Source of the DNA: Candidatus Rokuibacteriota bacterium
GTDB taxonomy: Bacteria > Methylomirabilota > Methylomirabilia > Rokubacteriales > CSP1-6
DNA: 64,000 nt
Direction of reading: 5' to 3'
NCBI GenBank assembly: GCA_003220685.1
Contig: QHTE01000064.1
Span: 47,448-111,447 of the forward strand
Below are positions 1-8,052 of this stretch, piece after piece. Under the pieces are notes generated by a model. The model made no database searches and was not told the DNA's origin. It saw only the letters and a program-made list of their open reading frames with translations. Every line of letters begins with the position of its first letter. Positions within the stretch are counted from its first letter, which is position 1. Made by a program: the position numbers and the translations under genes.

Positions 1-1
1 C

Positions 2-571
2 GGCATCGCCGGCGCGCTCGCCGGGCGGGGGAGCCGCGCGTTCGAATGGTGGAAGTGGCTGACCGTCGTCGTCTTCACGCTCGGCCTGACCGGTGTGGCA
101 GGCACCTGGCTCGCGTGGATCGGCGCGCCCCTCATGGTCGCGACGACGGGACTGACCATCGGTGTCGCCCGGGTCGCCGCCCCGGGGATCGGGCGCCAGT
201 ACCTCTGGGCGACTCAAGCCATGTCGCTCTCGGCCGGTCTCTTCGCCGAGGCAGGCTATCTCTTCTTCGCGATCCTCGTGCCGCGCGTGGTTCACGACGT
301 GACCGGGTGGGCCTTCTACCTGACGCACGACCACAACCGCAACCTGGACACGCCACGCAACGTGCTCTATCGCGCCTTCGCGTTTTCTCGGCTTCCCGTC
401 CCGGTCGTCGTCCTGGTGCTGGCGATCGCCGTGAACGTCTCGATGGACCGGAGCCTGGGGCGCGCCTTCGAGCCCGTCATCCTGGCCGTGAGCCTCTTCC
501 ACTACTTCACGGAGAGCTTCATGTGGCGCCGAAGCTCGATTCATCGGCGCTACGTCGCCTTCAGCGCGTGA
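2..571 (+). CDS. Integral membrane protein, C-terminal part (5' end outside window)
   Basis: The reading frame is open from the first bases, so this is the 3' part of a gene that begins upstream; about 189 codons are visible. The product is strongly hydrophobic, with roughly four or five membrane segments, the last (FEPVILAVSLFHYF) followed by a charged tail ending in WRRSSIHRRY. A His/Asp/Asn-rich stretch (THDHNRNLDTPRN) lies between segments and might bind a metal or lipid headgroup. The HYFTESFMWR ending resembles membrane proteins annotated as hypothetical in soil bacteria. I do not recognise the family. An internal ATG at 95 is an unlikely start because the same frame codes for membrane-protein sequence upstream of it. 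Confidence 0.75.
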   Translation, partial: GIAGALAGRGSRAFEWWKWLTVVVFTLGLTGVAGTWLAWIGAPLMVATTGLTIGVARVAAPGIGRQYLWATQAMSLSAGLFAEAGYLFFAILVPRVVHDVTGWAFYLTHDHNRNLDTPRNVLYRAFAFSRLPVPVVVLVLAIAVNVSMDRSLGRAFEPVILAVSLFHYFTESFMWRRSSIHRRYVAFSA

Positions 572-586
572 GGCGGCGGCGCGGCG

Positions 587-1069
587 CTAGCGCGGCGGGA
601 GCACGATCTCCGCGGGACTCGTCTCGGCCACCTTGATGTTCAGGCGCCACGGGGGCGGGCCGATCAGGTCGAGGGCGAAGTAGAGCACCGTGTAGCCCGC
701 CACGCGCGTGTCGCCGCCGATGGGAATGTTGACGCCGACGCCGGTACCGACGGCCGTGCCGCCGCCTCGACCGCCGCTCCAGCTCCCTCCGCCGAATCCA
801 AACCCGACGCTCGATCCGCTGCTGTACGCCGCGGGCGGCTGCTCGATCGTCTGCGGACGGACGACGGCGTTGTCGGGCCGCACGATCTGCGCGTCCTCCA
901 GCCGATAGCCGTAGGTGTCGACGTCCACGCGAAGTCGATCGGCGAGCAGCACGTAGTCCGCGGAGAGAAGGACGCCCGAGGGCTGGGACACCGGCTTGTA
1001 GGGAAGGGTCGTGCTCGAGCACCCGGTCAGCCCGATCGTCACCGCGAACACGCATGTCGTCAGCTTCAT
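587..1069 (-). CDS. Predicted lipoprotein, glycine-rich, function unknown
   Basis: The 160-residue product starts with a short basic N-terminus and a lipobox (IGLTGC, Cys17), so it should be lipidated and anchored in the outer membrane or periplasm. The middle (about residues 80-120) is very rich in Gly and Ser (GFGFGGGSWSGGRGGG). The C-terminal part predicts beta strands (VAGYTVLYFALDLIGPPPW). The ATG is chosen because a strong AGGAGG ribosome-binding site lies just upstream on the minus strand; the frame stays open further upstream only as a shadow of recQ. It lies just downstream of recQ on the same strand but looks independent. Family not recognised. Confidence 0.75.
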   Translation of the reverse strand: MKLTTCVFAVTIGLTGCSSTTLPYKPVSQPSGVLLSADYVLLADRLRVDVDTYGYRLEDAQIVRPDNAVVRPQTIEQPPAAYSSGSSVGFGFGGGSWSGGRGGGTAVGTGVGVNIPIGGDTRVAGYTVLYFALDLIGPPPWRLNIKVAETSPAEIVLPPR

Positions 1070-1080
1070 CGGATCCCCTC

Positions 1081-3009
1081 CTATCCGGAGTGTAGTTGAC
1101 CCCCGGCCTGCTTGGCCACTACCTGGAGGATTCCGGCGCCGTACTTCGCGGCCTTGTACGGCCCCACTCCGTGGGCGCGCTCGAGCTCGGCCAGGTCGCG
1201 CGGGCGGAGCGCGGCGATGTCCCGCAGGGTGCGGTCGCTCGCGACGATGAATGGAGCCACCCCTTCCGCGCGCGCCACGGCGAGACGATAACGACGGAGC
1301 GCGTCGAAGAGATCCACCGCCGCCGCGTCGAGCTCGGCGGGCTCGTGACGGCCCGGGCGAGACGGCGGCCGCGCGGGCGACCGCTCGTCGCGCTGCGCGC
1401 CGACGCGCTCGGCGCTCTTCGGACGCGCTTCGGGGGGAAGGAGCAGACGCGCCGGACGCTCGCCTCGCATCACCGCCCGGCCCTCGTCGGTGAGGGTGAC
1501 CACCGGCCGATCGACGCCGGCGAAGCTCACCCAGCCGGCCGACACGCACCGCCGCAGCAGCGCGACCAGCCACGGCGCCGCGTGCTCCTTGAGATTGCCG
1601 AAGGTCTTCACGCCCGTGAGCCCGGCGCGCTCGAGCCGCTCGTCCGGCTCGCCGCGGATCAGCCTGACGGCCAGCTGCAGACCGAAGCGTCCGGACACGC
1701 GCGCAACCCCCGAGAGTGCCTTGCGGACGATCAAGGTCACGCGCTCCGGATCGCCCGCCTCCGGATCCTCGCCGAGCGCCAGACACACGTCGCAGCGCCC
1801 GCAGCCCGCGAGCGTCTCCGCCTCGTCGCCGAAGTACCGAAGGATCGCGTCGTGCCGGCAGCTGCCGCCCTCGGCCCAGCGGATCAGCTCGAGGAACATG
1901 CTCCACTTGTGCTCGATCACCGCCGGATCCGCCGTCGCGTCACCGCCGCGCTCGAGCAGCGCCCGCCGCAGCGGGAGATCGCGCGTGCTGACGAGGAGGA
2001 GCCCGAGCGCGGGCGCTCCGTCACGGCCCGCCCGGCCGACCTCCTGGTAATACGCCTCGATCGATCCGGGCGGCCCGAGATGGATCACCGCCCGCACGTC
2101 CGGACGATCGATGCCCATGCCGAAGGCGTTGGTCGCGACGACGATGTCGAGCCGGCCCTCGGCGAACTCCCGCTGCACAAGGTCCCGCGTTTTCCCGTCG
2201 AGTCCGGCGTGGTACGAGCGCGCGCGCCAGCGGCGCGCGCTGAGACGCGTGCTCTCCGCGTCGGCCTGCTTGCGCGTGGGCGCGTACACGATCGCGGTCC
2301 CGCGCGCGCGACCCGGGCCGGCGAGAGCCTGCGCCAGGGCGTCGTCCACGAGCCGCTCGCGCTCGTGGCGTCCGCCGATCTCGGCGGCGCGCAGCGCCAG
2401 GTTGGGCCGCGCGAAGCCGCGCACGATCTGCGGCGTGTCCGGCGGCAGCCCGAGCCGCGCAAGGATCTCGTCGCGCACGATCGGCGTCGCGGTCGCCGTG
2501 CACGCGAGCACTCGCGCGCGCGGCAGGTCGCCGAGCACCGCGCCGATTTCGAGATATTCCGGACGGAAGTCGTGGCCCCACTCGCTGATGCAGTGGGCCT
2601 CGTCGATCGCGACCAGTGGGCAGTCGATCTCCTGGACGAGCGCGCGGAAGCCCGGGAACACGAGCCGCTCCGGCGCGACGTAAACGAGCGCCAGCTCGCG
2701 CCGCGCGATCCGTGCCATGCGGCGGCGCATCTCCGATGCCTCGAGCGTCGCCGCCAGATAGGTCGCCCGGACGCCGCGAGCCTCGAGCGCCTGGACCTGA
2801 TCCGCCATCAGCGCGACGAGCGGCGACACGACCAGGGTCGTGCTGGGCAGGATCGTCGCCGGCAGCTGGTAGCTCAGGCTCTTGCCGCCGCCGGTCGGCG
2901 CCACCAGCAAGAGGCGCCCCCGAGCGAACAGGGTCTCCACGGCCTCGCGCTGGCCCGGACGGAACTCGGTGTAGCCCAGTCGCGCGAGGGCCAGGTCGAG
3001 GTCGCTCAC
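1081..3009 (-). CDS. recQ: ATP-dependent DNA helicase RecQ
   Basis: This 642-residue protein is a superfamily 2, 3'-5' DNA helicase that unwinds forks and recombination intermediates. Visible motifs are the Q-like motif (YTEFRPGQREAV, about residues 13-24), Walker A (APTGGGKSLSYQ, about 37-48), the DEAH box (IDEAHCISEWGHDFRP), motif III (ACTATAT), motif V (ATNAFGMGIDRPDVR) and motif VI (QEVGRAGRDG). A RecQ zinc-binding region follows, with Cys residues in GSCRHDAIL and CGRCDVC, then a winged-helix region and a C-terminal HRDC domain (about 555-630). The length is normal for bacterial RecQ. It is divergently oriented to the TRAP-type protein gene, with about 40 bases between starts. Confidence 0.97.
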   Translation of the reverse strand: MSDLDLALARLGYTEFRPGQREAVETLFARGRLLLVAPTGGGKSLSYQLPATILPSTTLVVSPLVALMADQVQALEARGVRATYLAATLEASEMRRRMARIARRELALVYVAPERLVFPGFRALVQEIDCPLVAIDEAHCISEWGHDFRPEYLEIGAVLGDLPRARVLACTATATPIVRDEILARLGLPPDTPQIVRGFARPNLALRAAEIGGRHERERLVDDALAQALAGPGRARGTAIVYAPTRKQADAESTRLSARRWRARSYHAGLDGKTRDLVQREFAEGRLDIVVATNAFGMGIDRPDVRAVIHLGPPGSIEAYYQEVGRAGRDGAPALGLLLVSTRDLPLRRALLERGGDATADPAVIEHKWSMFLELIRWAEGGSCRHDAILRYFGDEAETLAGCGRCDVCLALGEDPEAGDPERVTLIVRKALSGVARVSGRFGLQLAVRLIRGEPDERLERAGLTGVKTFGNLKEHAAPWLVALLRRCVSAGWVSFAGVDRPVVTLTDEGRAVMRGERPARLLLPPEARPKSAERVGAQRDERSPARPPSRPGRHEPAELDAAAVDLFDALRRYRLAVARAEGVAPFIVASDRTLRDIAALRPRDLAELERAHGVGPYKAAKYGAGILQVVAKQAGGQLHSG

Positions 3010-3048
3010 TCCTCACCCGTCACGCTCTGTGGTATAGCAGAGCCGCTC

Positions 3049-3984
3049 GTGACCAACAACGCGTCCACGAAATTGGTCATCCGGTTCGGCGGCTACCAGG
3101 AGCCCGCGTCGATCCACAACCGCGCGGCGACTCGGTTCGGCGAATCGCTCCGGGAGCGTCTCGGCGAGGGCGTCGGCTTCGAGCTGATCGGCAGCGTCGT
3201 GAAGCTCGGCCGGCCGGCCGGGGACCTGGTCCCGATGGTCGAGCGCGGAGAGCTGTCGCTCTGCTACATGTCCACCGTGCGCTTCTCGCGCGCGGCGCCG
3301 GAGCTCCAGCTGCTCGAGCTGCCGTTCGTCGTCATGGACCGCGCCGTCGCGTTCAGGGCGCTCGACGGCGAATACGGCGAGCTGGCGCGCCGGCAGATCG
3401 ACGCGAGGACGGGCTGCCGTCTCCTCGGGTACTGGGACAATGGCTTCCGTCACCTCTCGAACCGGGTGCGTCCGATCCGCAGGCCCGACGACTGCCGCGG
3501 CATCCGCATCCGCACGCAGACGAGCGAGCTGCACGGCGAGGTGTTCCGGGCGCTCGGCTTCGAGCCGATCGCCTCCGACATCAAGGAATTCGTCGAGCAG
3601 ATCGGCGGCGACCGCTTCCAGGCGCAGGACAATCCGCTGACCAACATCTACAACTTCGGGGTCCACCGCCACCATCGCTATATCACGCTGAGCGGACATT
3701 TCTGGGGCGCGTCGGCCATCGTGTGCAACGCGGCGCACTACGCGGGCTGGCCCGCCGAGGTGCGGGCCGCGGTCGACGCGGCGGCCCGCGAGGCGACCGC
3801 GTATCAGCGTCGGCTGGCGGCTGCAGAGGACGCCGAGATCATGGCGAAGCTCGATCCCGCCGAGAACGACCTGATCCGACTGAGCGAGGCCGAGCGCGCC
3901 GCGTTCGTGCGCGCGGTCCAGCCCGTGCTGGACACGCATCGCCGACGTCTCGATCCGAAGCTGTTCGCGTACCTGGAAGGGTGA
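3049..3984 (+). CDS. TRAP-type solute-binding protein (DctP family), no signal peptide
   Basis: The 311-residue product matches the DctP/TRAP extracytoplasmic binding-protein fold: an N-terminal beta strand (KLVIRFGGYQ), the LPFVVMDRAVAFRALDG region, the ligand-binding stretch DDCRGIRIRTQTSELHGEVF with the conserved Arg, and NPLTNIYNFGVHRHHRYITL. Such proteins normally bind organic acids in the periplasm and feed a DctQM symporter. Two things are odd. No signal peptide is encoded, and the frame upstream of the GTG offers no plausible one. No dctQ or dctM gene is nearby. GTG at 3049 is the only sensible start and lacks a strong ribosome-binding site. It could be a cytoplasmic sensor-like relative, or the true start could be mis-sequenced. 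Confidence 0.85.
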   Translation: MTNNASTKLVIRFGGYQEPASIHNRAATRFGESLRERLGEGVGFELIGSVVKLGRPAGDLVPMVERGELSLCYMSTVRFSRAAPELQLLELPFVVMDRAVAFRALDGEYGELARRQIDARTGCRLLGYWDNGFRHLSNRVRPIRRPDDCRGIRIRTQTSELHGEVFRALGFEPIASDIKEFVEQIGGDRFQAQDNPLTNIYNFGVHRHHRYITLSGHFWGASAIVCNAAHYAGWPAEVRAAVDAAAREATAYQRRLAAAEDAEIMAKLDPAENDLIRLSEAERAAFVRAVQPVLDTHRRRLDPKLFAYLEG

Positions 3985-4011
3985 ACGGCCGGCCGGGACG
4001 CGGTGCTGGGG

Positions 4012-4155
4012 CTAGCGCCTGTCGCCGTCGGCCCGGACGATGAAGTGCTTCTGGGCGGTCGGCATGTCGACCTCGATCGGTTTGGGATCGATCGACGCGC
4101 AACCGAAGAGCAGGAGGACGAGGCCGAGCGACGCGTAACGGAAAGCCACCACCAT
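4012..4155 (-). CDS. Small predicted lipoprotein (47 residues)
   Basis: A short gene encodes a basic N-terminus, a hydrophobic stretch (ASLGLVLLLFGC) ending in a lipobox with Cys19, and a 28-residue mature part (ASIDPKPIEVDMPTAQKHFI...). A clear AGGAGG ribosome-binding site sits about 5 bases upstream of the ATG on the minus strand. The size and layout resemble small lipoproteins found beside YdbL/YnbE-type or secretion genes, but no specific partner is visible here. It converges with the TRAP-type protein gene, whose stop lies 28 bases away. The export prediction is good; the function is unknown. Confidence 0.65.
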   Translation of the reverse strand: MVVAFRYASLGLVLLLFGCASIDPKPIEVDMPTAQKHFIVRADGDRR

Positions 4156-4231
4156 GTGTTCCTCCTGCCACGTGAGCGAGTGCGCGGCAGGATACGAGCG
4201 TCGCGGTTTTCTGTCAAGAGCGAGCGGGGTT

Positions 4232-4270
4232 CCGAAAAAGAAGGACGGCGCGGGAGGGCCCCGCGCCGTC
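4232..4270 (-). terminator. Rho-independent terminator after the small secreted protein gene
   Basis: On the minus strand a perfect 11-bp GC stem (4260-4270 with 4244-4254, 5-base loop) is followed by a T-rich run (complement of 4235-4242). It lies 30 bases after the stop codon of the gene at 4300-4635, as expected for an intrinsic terminator. Confidence 0.85.
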
Positions 4271-4299
4271 GGGTTGGCTGCGTCGTGACGACGTGCGCG

Positions 4300-4635
4300 C
4301 TAGTTGCTGTCGCCGGGGGACTGGATCTCGTTGAGCCGGTCGGCCGAGTGCTTGAAGTTCAGATTCAGCTCCTGCCTCTGGTAGTACGCCCTGCCGTTCT
4401 CGAAGGTGACCTGGCTGGCCGGATATTGAGGCTGGGTCGCCACGCTCTGGCTCTGGATACCCGAAGCCTGACCAGCGACCTGCGCGCCGGCCTGCGCCGC
4501 CGGGCACGGGCCGAAGTTGGTGCCCTCGGCACCATAGGAACCGCCACACCAGGCGCCCGGCGCAGCCTGAGCGAAGACCATCGCCGGGATGGCCAGCGCC
4601 GCTATCGCAACCGCTACGACTCCCGTCCACCGCAT
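4300..4635 (-). CDS. Small secreted protein, function unknown
   Basis: The 111-residue product has a typical Sec signal peptide (basic start, VAVAIAALAIPAMVFA, cleavage after AFA-type residues near position 23). The mature part is Gly/Ala/Gln-rich, with two cysteines (WCGGSYG and FGPCPAA) that could form a disulfide, and a polar C-terminus with repeated Gln/Asn. The start ATG follows a GGAG ribosome-binding site. The gene is monocistronic, ends in a strong intrinsic terminator and faces away from the E1-alpha gene. No family is recognised. It is probably periplasmic or exported. Confidence 0.7.
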   Translation of the reverse strand: MRWTGVVAVAIAALAIPAMVFAQAAPGAWCGGSYGAEGTNFGPCPAAQAGAQVAGQASGIQSQSVATQPQYPASQVTFENGRAYYQRQELNLNFKHSADRLNEIQSPGDSN

Positions 4636-4982
4636 GTCGCACTCTCCATCATGTTGAGATTCACTGCACCGACTTCCACCGTGTCCGCGCTGTTGCACGT
4701 GATTCCCGGTGAAGAGCAACGCCGGTGCCAAGCGGCGCGCGCGGCCGACGCTCGGTGCGATGTGGACTTAGCGGGCAGCGTCGGCGCGGGCCGCGGGGGC
4801 GAAGTTTGGGGTTGCCGGAAAATGTTCCCGATCGGTGCCGGGCTGACAACCGCTCCTCGCAGAAATTGCTTGACTCGGACGTCGCGGCGTCACCCGCGGA
4901 CGCGCGAGAGACGGCGGCTTGACACGGGGCCGCGGCTGGAGCAGCCTCGCGTGAGGCACGAGGCCACATGGGAGACATCGAG
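4636..4982. other. Intergenic region between divergent genes
   Basis: I see no coding sequence here. The region should hold the promoters of the secreted-protein gene (minus) and the E1-alpha gene (plus). It contains a 9-bp inverted repeat (4744-4752 with 4777-4785) that could be an operator, two TTGAC-like hexamers (4869 and 4919) without a convincing -10 partner, and the leader hairpin annotated separately at 4944-4964. Confidence 0.5.
4944..4964 (+). promoter_or_regulatory. Leader hairpin shared with the E1-beta gene
   Basis: GCCTCG and CGAGGC form a 6-bp stem around a 9-base loop immediately before the E1-alpha start region. The surrounding 24 bases (4943-4966) match 22 of 24 positions at 21972-21995, upstream of the E1-beta gene, where the same stem and loop length occur. 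The two copies probably act as a common control element or protein site. The mechanism is unknown. Confidence 0.5.
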
Positions 4983-5966
4983 ATGACGACCCAGACGATC
5001 GAACCGCGGATGGAGCTGGAGCAGAACCTCCACATGTACCGCCAGATGGCGAAGATTCGCGCCTTCGAGGAGCAGGTGAGCGAGCTCTACAAGAGCGCGA
5101 AGATGCCGGGCCTGGCGCATCTCTACGTCGGCGAGGAAGCGGTGGCGGTCGGGGTGTGCGAGGCGCTGCGCCGCGACGACTTCATCACGAGCACGCACCG
5201 CGGCCACGGCCACTGCCTGGCCAAGGGCGCCTCGGTCAACCGGATGTTCGCCGAGCTCCTCGGCAAGGAGACGGGCTACTGCCGGGGCAAGGGCGGCTCC
5301 ATGCACATCGCCGATCCCGAGACGGGTAACCTCGGCGCCAACGCCATCGTCGGCGGCTCCGCCGGCATCGCGACCGGCGCCGCGCTCTCGGCCAAGATGC
5401 GCGGCAGCCAGCAGGTCGCCGTGTGCTTCTTCGGCGACGGCGCGCTCGGCCAGGGCCTGCTCTACGAATCGATGAACATGGCTGCGCTCTGGAAGCTGCC
5501 GGTCATCTACGTCTGCGAGAACAACCTCTACGGCGAGTACACGCCGTGCGGCGAGACCATCGCCGGCGACATCGTGGCGCGCCCGAAGGCGCTGGGCGTC
5601 CACGCCGAGAGCGTCGACGGCCAGGACGTCCAGGCCGTCAACGCGGCGATGCGGCGACTGGTCGAGCGCGCGCGCCGCGGCGAAGGGCCGGCGTTCCTCG
5701 AGTGCAAGACCTATCGCTACTACGGCCACCACGTGGGCGATGTAAACCGCGAGTACCGCACGCGCGAAGAAGAAAAGGAGTGGATGACCAAGCACGACCC
5801 GCTGCAGACGCTCGCGGGGCGCCTCGAACGGCAGGGGCTGGCCGACACGAGCGTGTTCGAGCGCATCCAGACCGACGTGAAAGCCGAGATCGACAACGGC
5901 GTACAGTTCGCGCTGGCGGCGCCGTACCCGGACGCGAACCAGGTCGGCGAAGACGTCTACGCGTAG
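4983..5966 (+). CDS. 2-oxoacid/acetoin dehydrogenase E1 component, alpha subunit
   Basis: This 327-residue thiamine-diphosphate enzyme subunit is the alpha half of a pyruvate/acetoin/branched-chain dehydrogenase E1. It decarboxylates the substrate and transfers the acyl group to lipoyl-E2. The ThDP-binding motif runs from GDGALGQG (residues 151-158) to ENN (179-181), and the phosphorylation-loop-like region TYRYYGHHVGD is present. The acetoin-dehydrogenase-like sequence (CRGKGGSMHIAD) suggests an AcoA-type enzyme, but substrate cannot be fixed from sequence. ATG at 4983 is preferred because a GGGAG site precedes it; ATG at 4968 is an alternative adding five residues. The partners E1-beta and E2 are at 22018-25389, about 16 kb away, which is unusual for this operon type. 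Confidence 0.92.
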   Translation: MTTQTIEPRMELEQNLHMYRQMAKIRAFEEQVSELYKSAKMPGLAHLYVGEEAVAVGVCEALRRDDFITSTHRGHGHCLAKGASVNRMFAELLGKETGYCRGKGGSMHIADPETGNLGANAIVGGSAGIATGAALSAKMRGSQQVAVCFFGDGALGQGLLYESMNMAALWKLPVIYVCENNLYGEYTPCGETIAGDIVARPKALGVHAESVDGQDVQAVNAAMRRLVERARRGEGPAFLECKTYRYYGHHVGDVNREYRTREEEKEWMTKHDPLQTLAGRLERQGLADTSVFERIQTDVKAEIDNGVQFALAAPYPDANQVGEDVYA

Positions 5967-6009
5967 CGGCCATCGCAAAGGAGTCACGAGTGAGCCCGGC
6001 GGATCCCAC

Positions 6010-6936
6010 GTGAGCCTGAGTCCCGAGGAGTTCCGCGAGCACCTGAAACTGTCGTCGGCCACCGCCGGGCTGACGCTTCCGGACCTGAGCCTCCCGGACG
6101 CCCATCACGTCATCCTGCGCGGGATGCGCTTCCACTATCTCGACTGGGGTACCCGCGGCCGGCCGCCCGTGCTGTTCCTGCACGGCGGCGGGCTTAACGT
6201 CCACACCTGGGACCTCCTCTGCGCCGTGCTGAAGACCGAGCGCCACTGTCTGGCCCTCGATCAGCGGGGCCACGGCGACAGCGAGTGGTCGCCGGTGATG
6301 GACTACGCGACCGAGAGCCACGCCGCCGATCTCGATGCATTCGTCGACCACCTCGGGCTCGAGCGCTTCGTCCTCGTCGGGATGTCGCTGGGCGGGGCCA
6401 ACGCGCTGGCCTGGGCCGGCAGCCACAGCCGGCGGCTCGCGGCCCTCGTGCTCGTCGACGTCGGCCCGGAAACACGCCAGGCCGGCGTGCGGAAGATCGC
6501 CGCGTTCACCTCGGAGGCCACGCCGCTCGACTCGGTGGAGGACTTCGTGACGCGCGCGCTGGCGTTCAACCCGCGGCGCGACGCGACCCTGCTGCGCCGA
6601 AGCCTGCTCCACAACCTTCGGCGCATGCCGGACGGCAAGTGGATCTGGAAGTACGATCAGCGGCACCGCGGCCGCGCCCCCGATCCGGCGGCCGCCGATC
6701 GGCGGCGCCAGCTCCTGTGGGCGGCGGTCCCCAAGGTGTCGTGTCCCACGCTCGTCGTGCGCGGCGCCGAGAGCGACGTCTTCCACGACGAGGACGCGGA
6801 GCGGCTGGCCGCGGCGCTGCCCGACGGGCGCTGGGTGAAGGTCGCGAACGCCGGACACACGGTCCAGGGCGACAACCCCGCCGGACTGGTCGTGGCGCTG
6901 CGCGAGTTCCTGGGCGAGGTGGCCCCGAAGCGCTGA
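6010..6936 (+). CDS. Alpha/beta hydrolase
   Basis: This 308-residue alpha/beta hydrolase shows the oxyanion-hole motif FLHGGG (about residues 57-62), the nucleophile elbow GMSLGG (Ser near residue 125), an acid residue region (VRGAESDVF) and the catalytic His in NAGHTVQGDNP near the C-terminus. The substrate is unknown; it could be an ester, lactone or C-C bond. It starts at GTG 6010. A good AAGGAG site (5978) is placed instead for a GTG at 5990 that encodes only seven residues and stops at a TGA overlapping the hydrolase GTG. Translation may therefore be coupled to this mini-ORF, or a base may be missing. It lies 43 bases after E1-alpha and is probably co-transcribed. Confidence 0.9.
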   Translation: MSLSPEEFREHLKLSSATAGLTLPDLSLPDAHHVILRGMRFHYLDWGTRGRPPVLFLHGGGLNVHTWDLLCAVLKTERHCLALDQRGHGDSEWSPVMDYATESHAADLDAFVDHLGLERFVLVGMSLGGANALAWAGSHSRRLAALVLVDVGPETRQAGVRKIAAFTSEATPLDSVEDFVTRALAFNPRRDATLLRRSLLHNLRRMPDGKWIWKYDQRHRGRAPDPAAADRRRQLLWAAVPKVSCPTLVVRGAESDVFHDEDAERLAAALPDGRWVKVANAGHTVQGDNPAGLVVALREFLGEVAPKR

Positions 6937-6969
6937 CGCAGTACAATCGGATGTCGCGCGCGCTGCCGT

Positions 6970-7110
6970 GAATGGCGGGTGGGTGACCTCGTGATGTGGG
7001 ACAACCGCCAGACGATGCACCGCGCGCGGCCCTTCCCGCCCCACGAGCCGCGCGACATGCGCCGCACGACGCTCAAGGGCGATGGCCCGACGATTGCCCA
7101 GGCCGCTTGA
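6970..7110 (+). pseudogene. TauD/TfdA-family dioxygenase, C-terminal remnant
   Basis: About 46 codons before a TGA at 7108 encode the hallmark C-terminus of taurine/2,4-D-type Fe(II)/2-oxoglutarate dioxygenases: W-RVGDLVMWDNRQTMHRAR followed by RDMRRTTLKGDGPT. This includes the distal iron-ligand His (MHRARP) and the 2-oxoglutarate-binding Arg (RDMRRT). The remaining roughly 230 residues of the family, including the HxD iron site, are absent. The sequence before 6970 belongs to the end of the hydrolase gene. It is a decayed fragment, likely left by a deletion that joined the hydrolase to the end of a former dioxygenase gene. Confidence 0.75.
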
Positions 7111-7128
7111 CGAACACGGGGGCCCCCG

Positions 7129-8052
7129 TCATAACTTCAGGTGCGGGTCGAGCCAGTCGCGGAGCGCGTTGCCCATCAGGTTGATCACGAGCGTGGTGAG
7201 AAAGATCGCCAGACCGGGAAACGTGGCGATCCACCACGAGTTGAGCATGTAGACGCGGCCCTCGCCGAGCATGTTGCCCCAGGCCGGCGTCGGCGGCTGG
7301 ATGCCCAGGCCCAGGAACGACAGGAACGATTCGAAGATGATGACCTGGGCCACCTGCAGGGTCGCGATCACCACGATCACCGAGACGAGGTTGGGCGCGA
7401 TCTGCCTGAACACGATCCGCGCGTGGCTCATGCCCAGCGCGCGCCCGGCCAGCACGAACTCCCGCTCGCGGATCGCCATGGTCTCGGCACGGATGACCCG
7501 CGCGTAGATCGGCCAGCCGGCGACGCCGAGCACGAGGATCATGTTCGGCAGGCTCGGTCCGAGGACCGCGATGACGCTCAGCGCGAGCAGCACGAAGGGA
7601 AACGTCAGCATCACGTTGATCAAGGTCATGATCGTCCAGTCGGTGCGGCCCCCGAAGTAGCCAGCGCCGAGCCCGAGCAGGACCCCGATGGTCGCCGCGA
7701 TCAGCACCGAGCCGGCTCCCACCACCAGAGACACGCGGCCGCCGTAGATGATGCGCGACAGGAGATCGCGCCCGACCTGGTCGGTCCCCAGGAGGTGCTG
7801 CGGGGCTCCGCCTTCCATCCAGGCCGGCGGGGCCAGTCGATGGCGGATGTTCACGGCGAGCGGGTCGCCGGGCGAAATCAGCGGGGCGAACACGGCGCTC
7901 GCGACGATGAGCACGAGGATCGCGGACGCCGCCAGACCCCAGCGCAGCCGGAGCAGGCGCCATCGGGTCGCGTGCCCGGTCTCGGACGCGTCCGCGCGCG
8001 GTGGGCCGAGCTCGGCCAGCTCCACCTTGGTCGGAGTGCTCGTCGCCGTCAT
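7129..8052 (-). CDS. ABC transporter permease, DppC/OppC family
   Basis: The 307-residue inner-membrane protein matches the second permease of dipeptide/oligopeptide-type importers. It has an N-terminal cytoplasmic segment, a first transmembrane helix (ILVLIVASAVFAPLI), the periplasmic motif HLLGTDQVGRDLLSRIIYG that is diagnostic for DppC-type subunits, and the EAA loop (VLAGRALGMSHARIVFRQIAPN) that docks to the ATPase. The start codon overlaps the stop of the upstream permease (ATGA), so the two are translationally coupled. No DppD/DppF ATPase gene follows; the next gene on the other side is unrelated. The substrate could be peptides, nickel or another small organic molecule. Confidence 0.93.
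   Translation of the reverse strand: MTATSTPTKVELAELGPPRADASETGHATRWRLLRLRWGLAASAILVLIVASAVFAPLISPGDPLAVNIRHRLAPPAWMEGGAPQHLLGTDQVGRDLLSRIIYGGRVSLVVGAGSVLIAATIGVLLGLGAGYFGGRTDWTIMTLINVMLTFPFVLLALSVIAVLGPSLPNMILVLGVAGWPIYARVIRAETMAIREREFVLAGRALGMSHARIVFRQIAPNLVSVIVVIATLQVAQVIIFESFLSFLGLGIQPPTPAWGNMLGEGRVYMLNSWWIATFPGLAIFLTTLVINLMGNALRDWLDPHLKL

Noticed and set aside
1096..3048. A 650-codon open frame opposite recQ joined to the TRAP-type gene
   Set aside because: It is the antisense shadow of a GC-rich gene, with Arg/Glu-rich composition and no motifs. The TRAP-type homology begins only after 3049.
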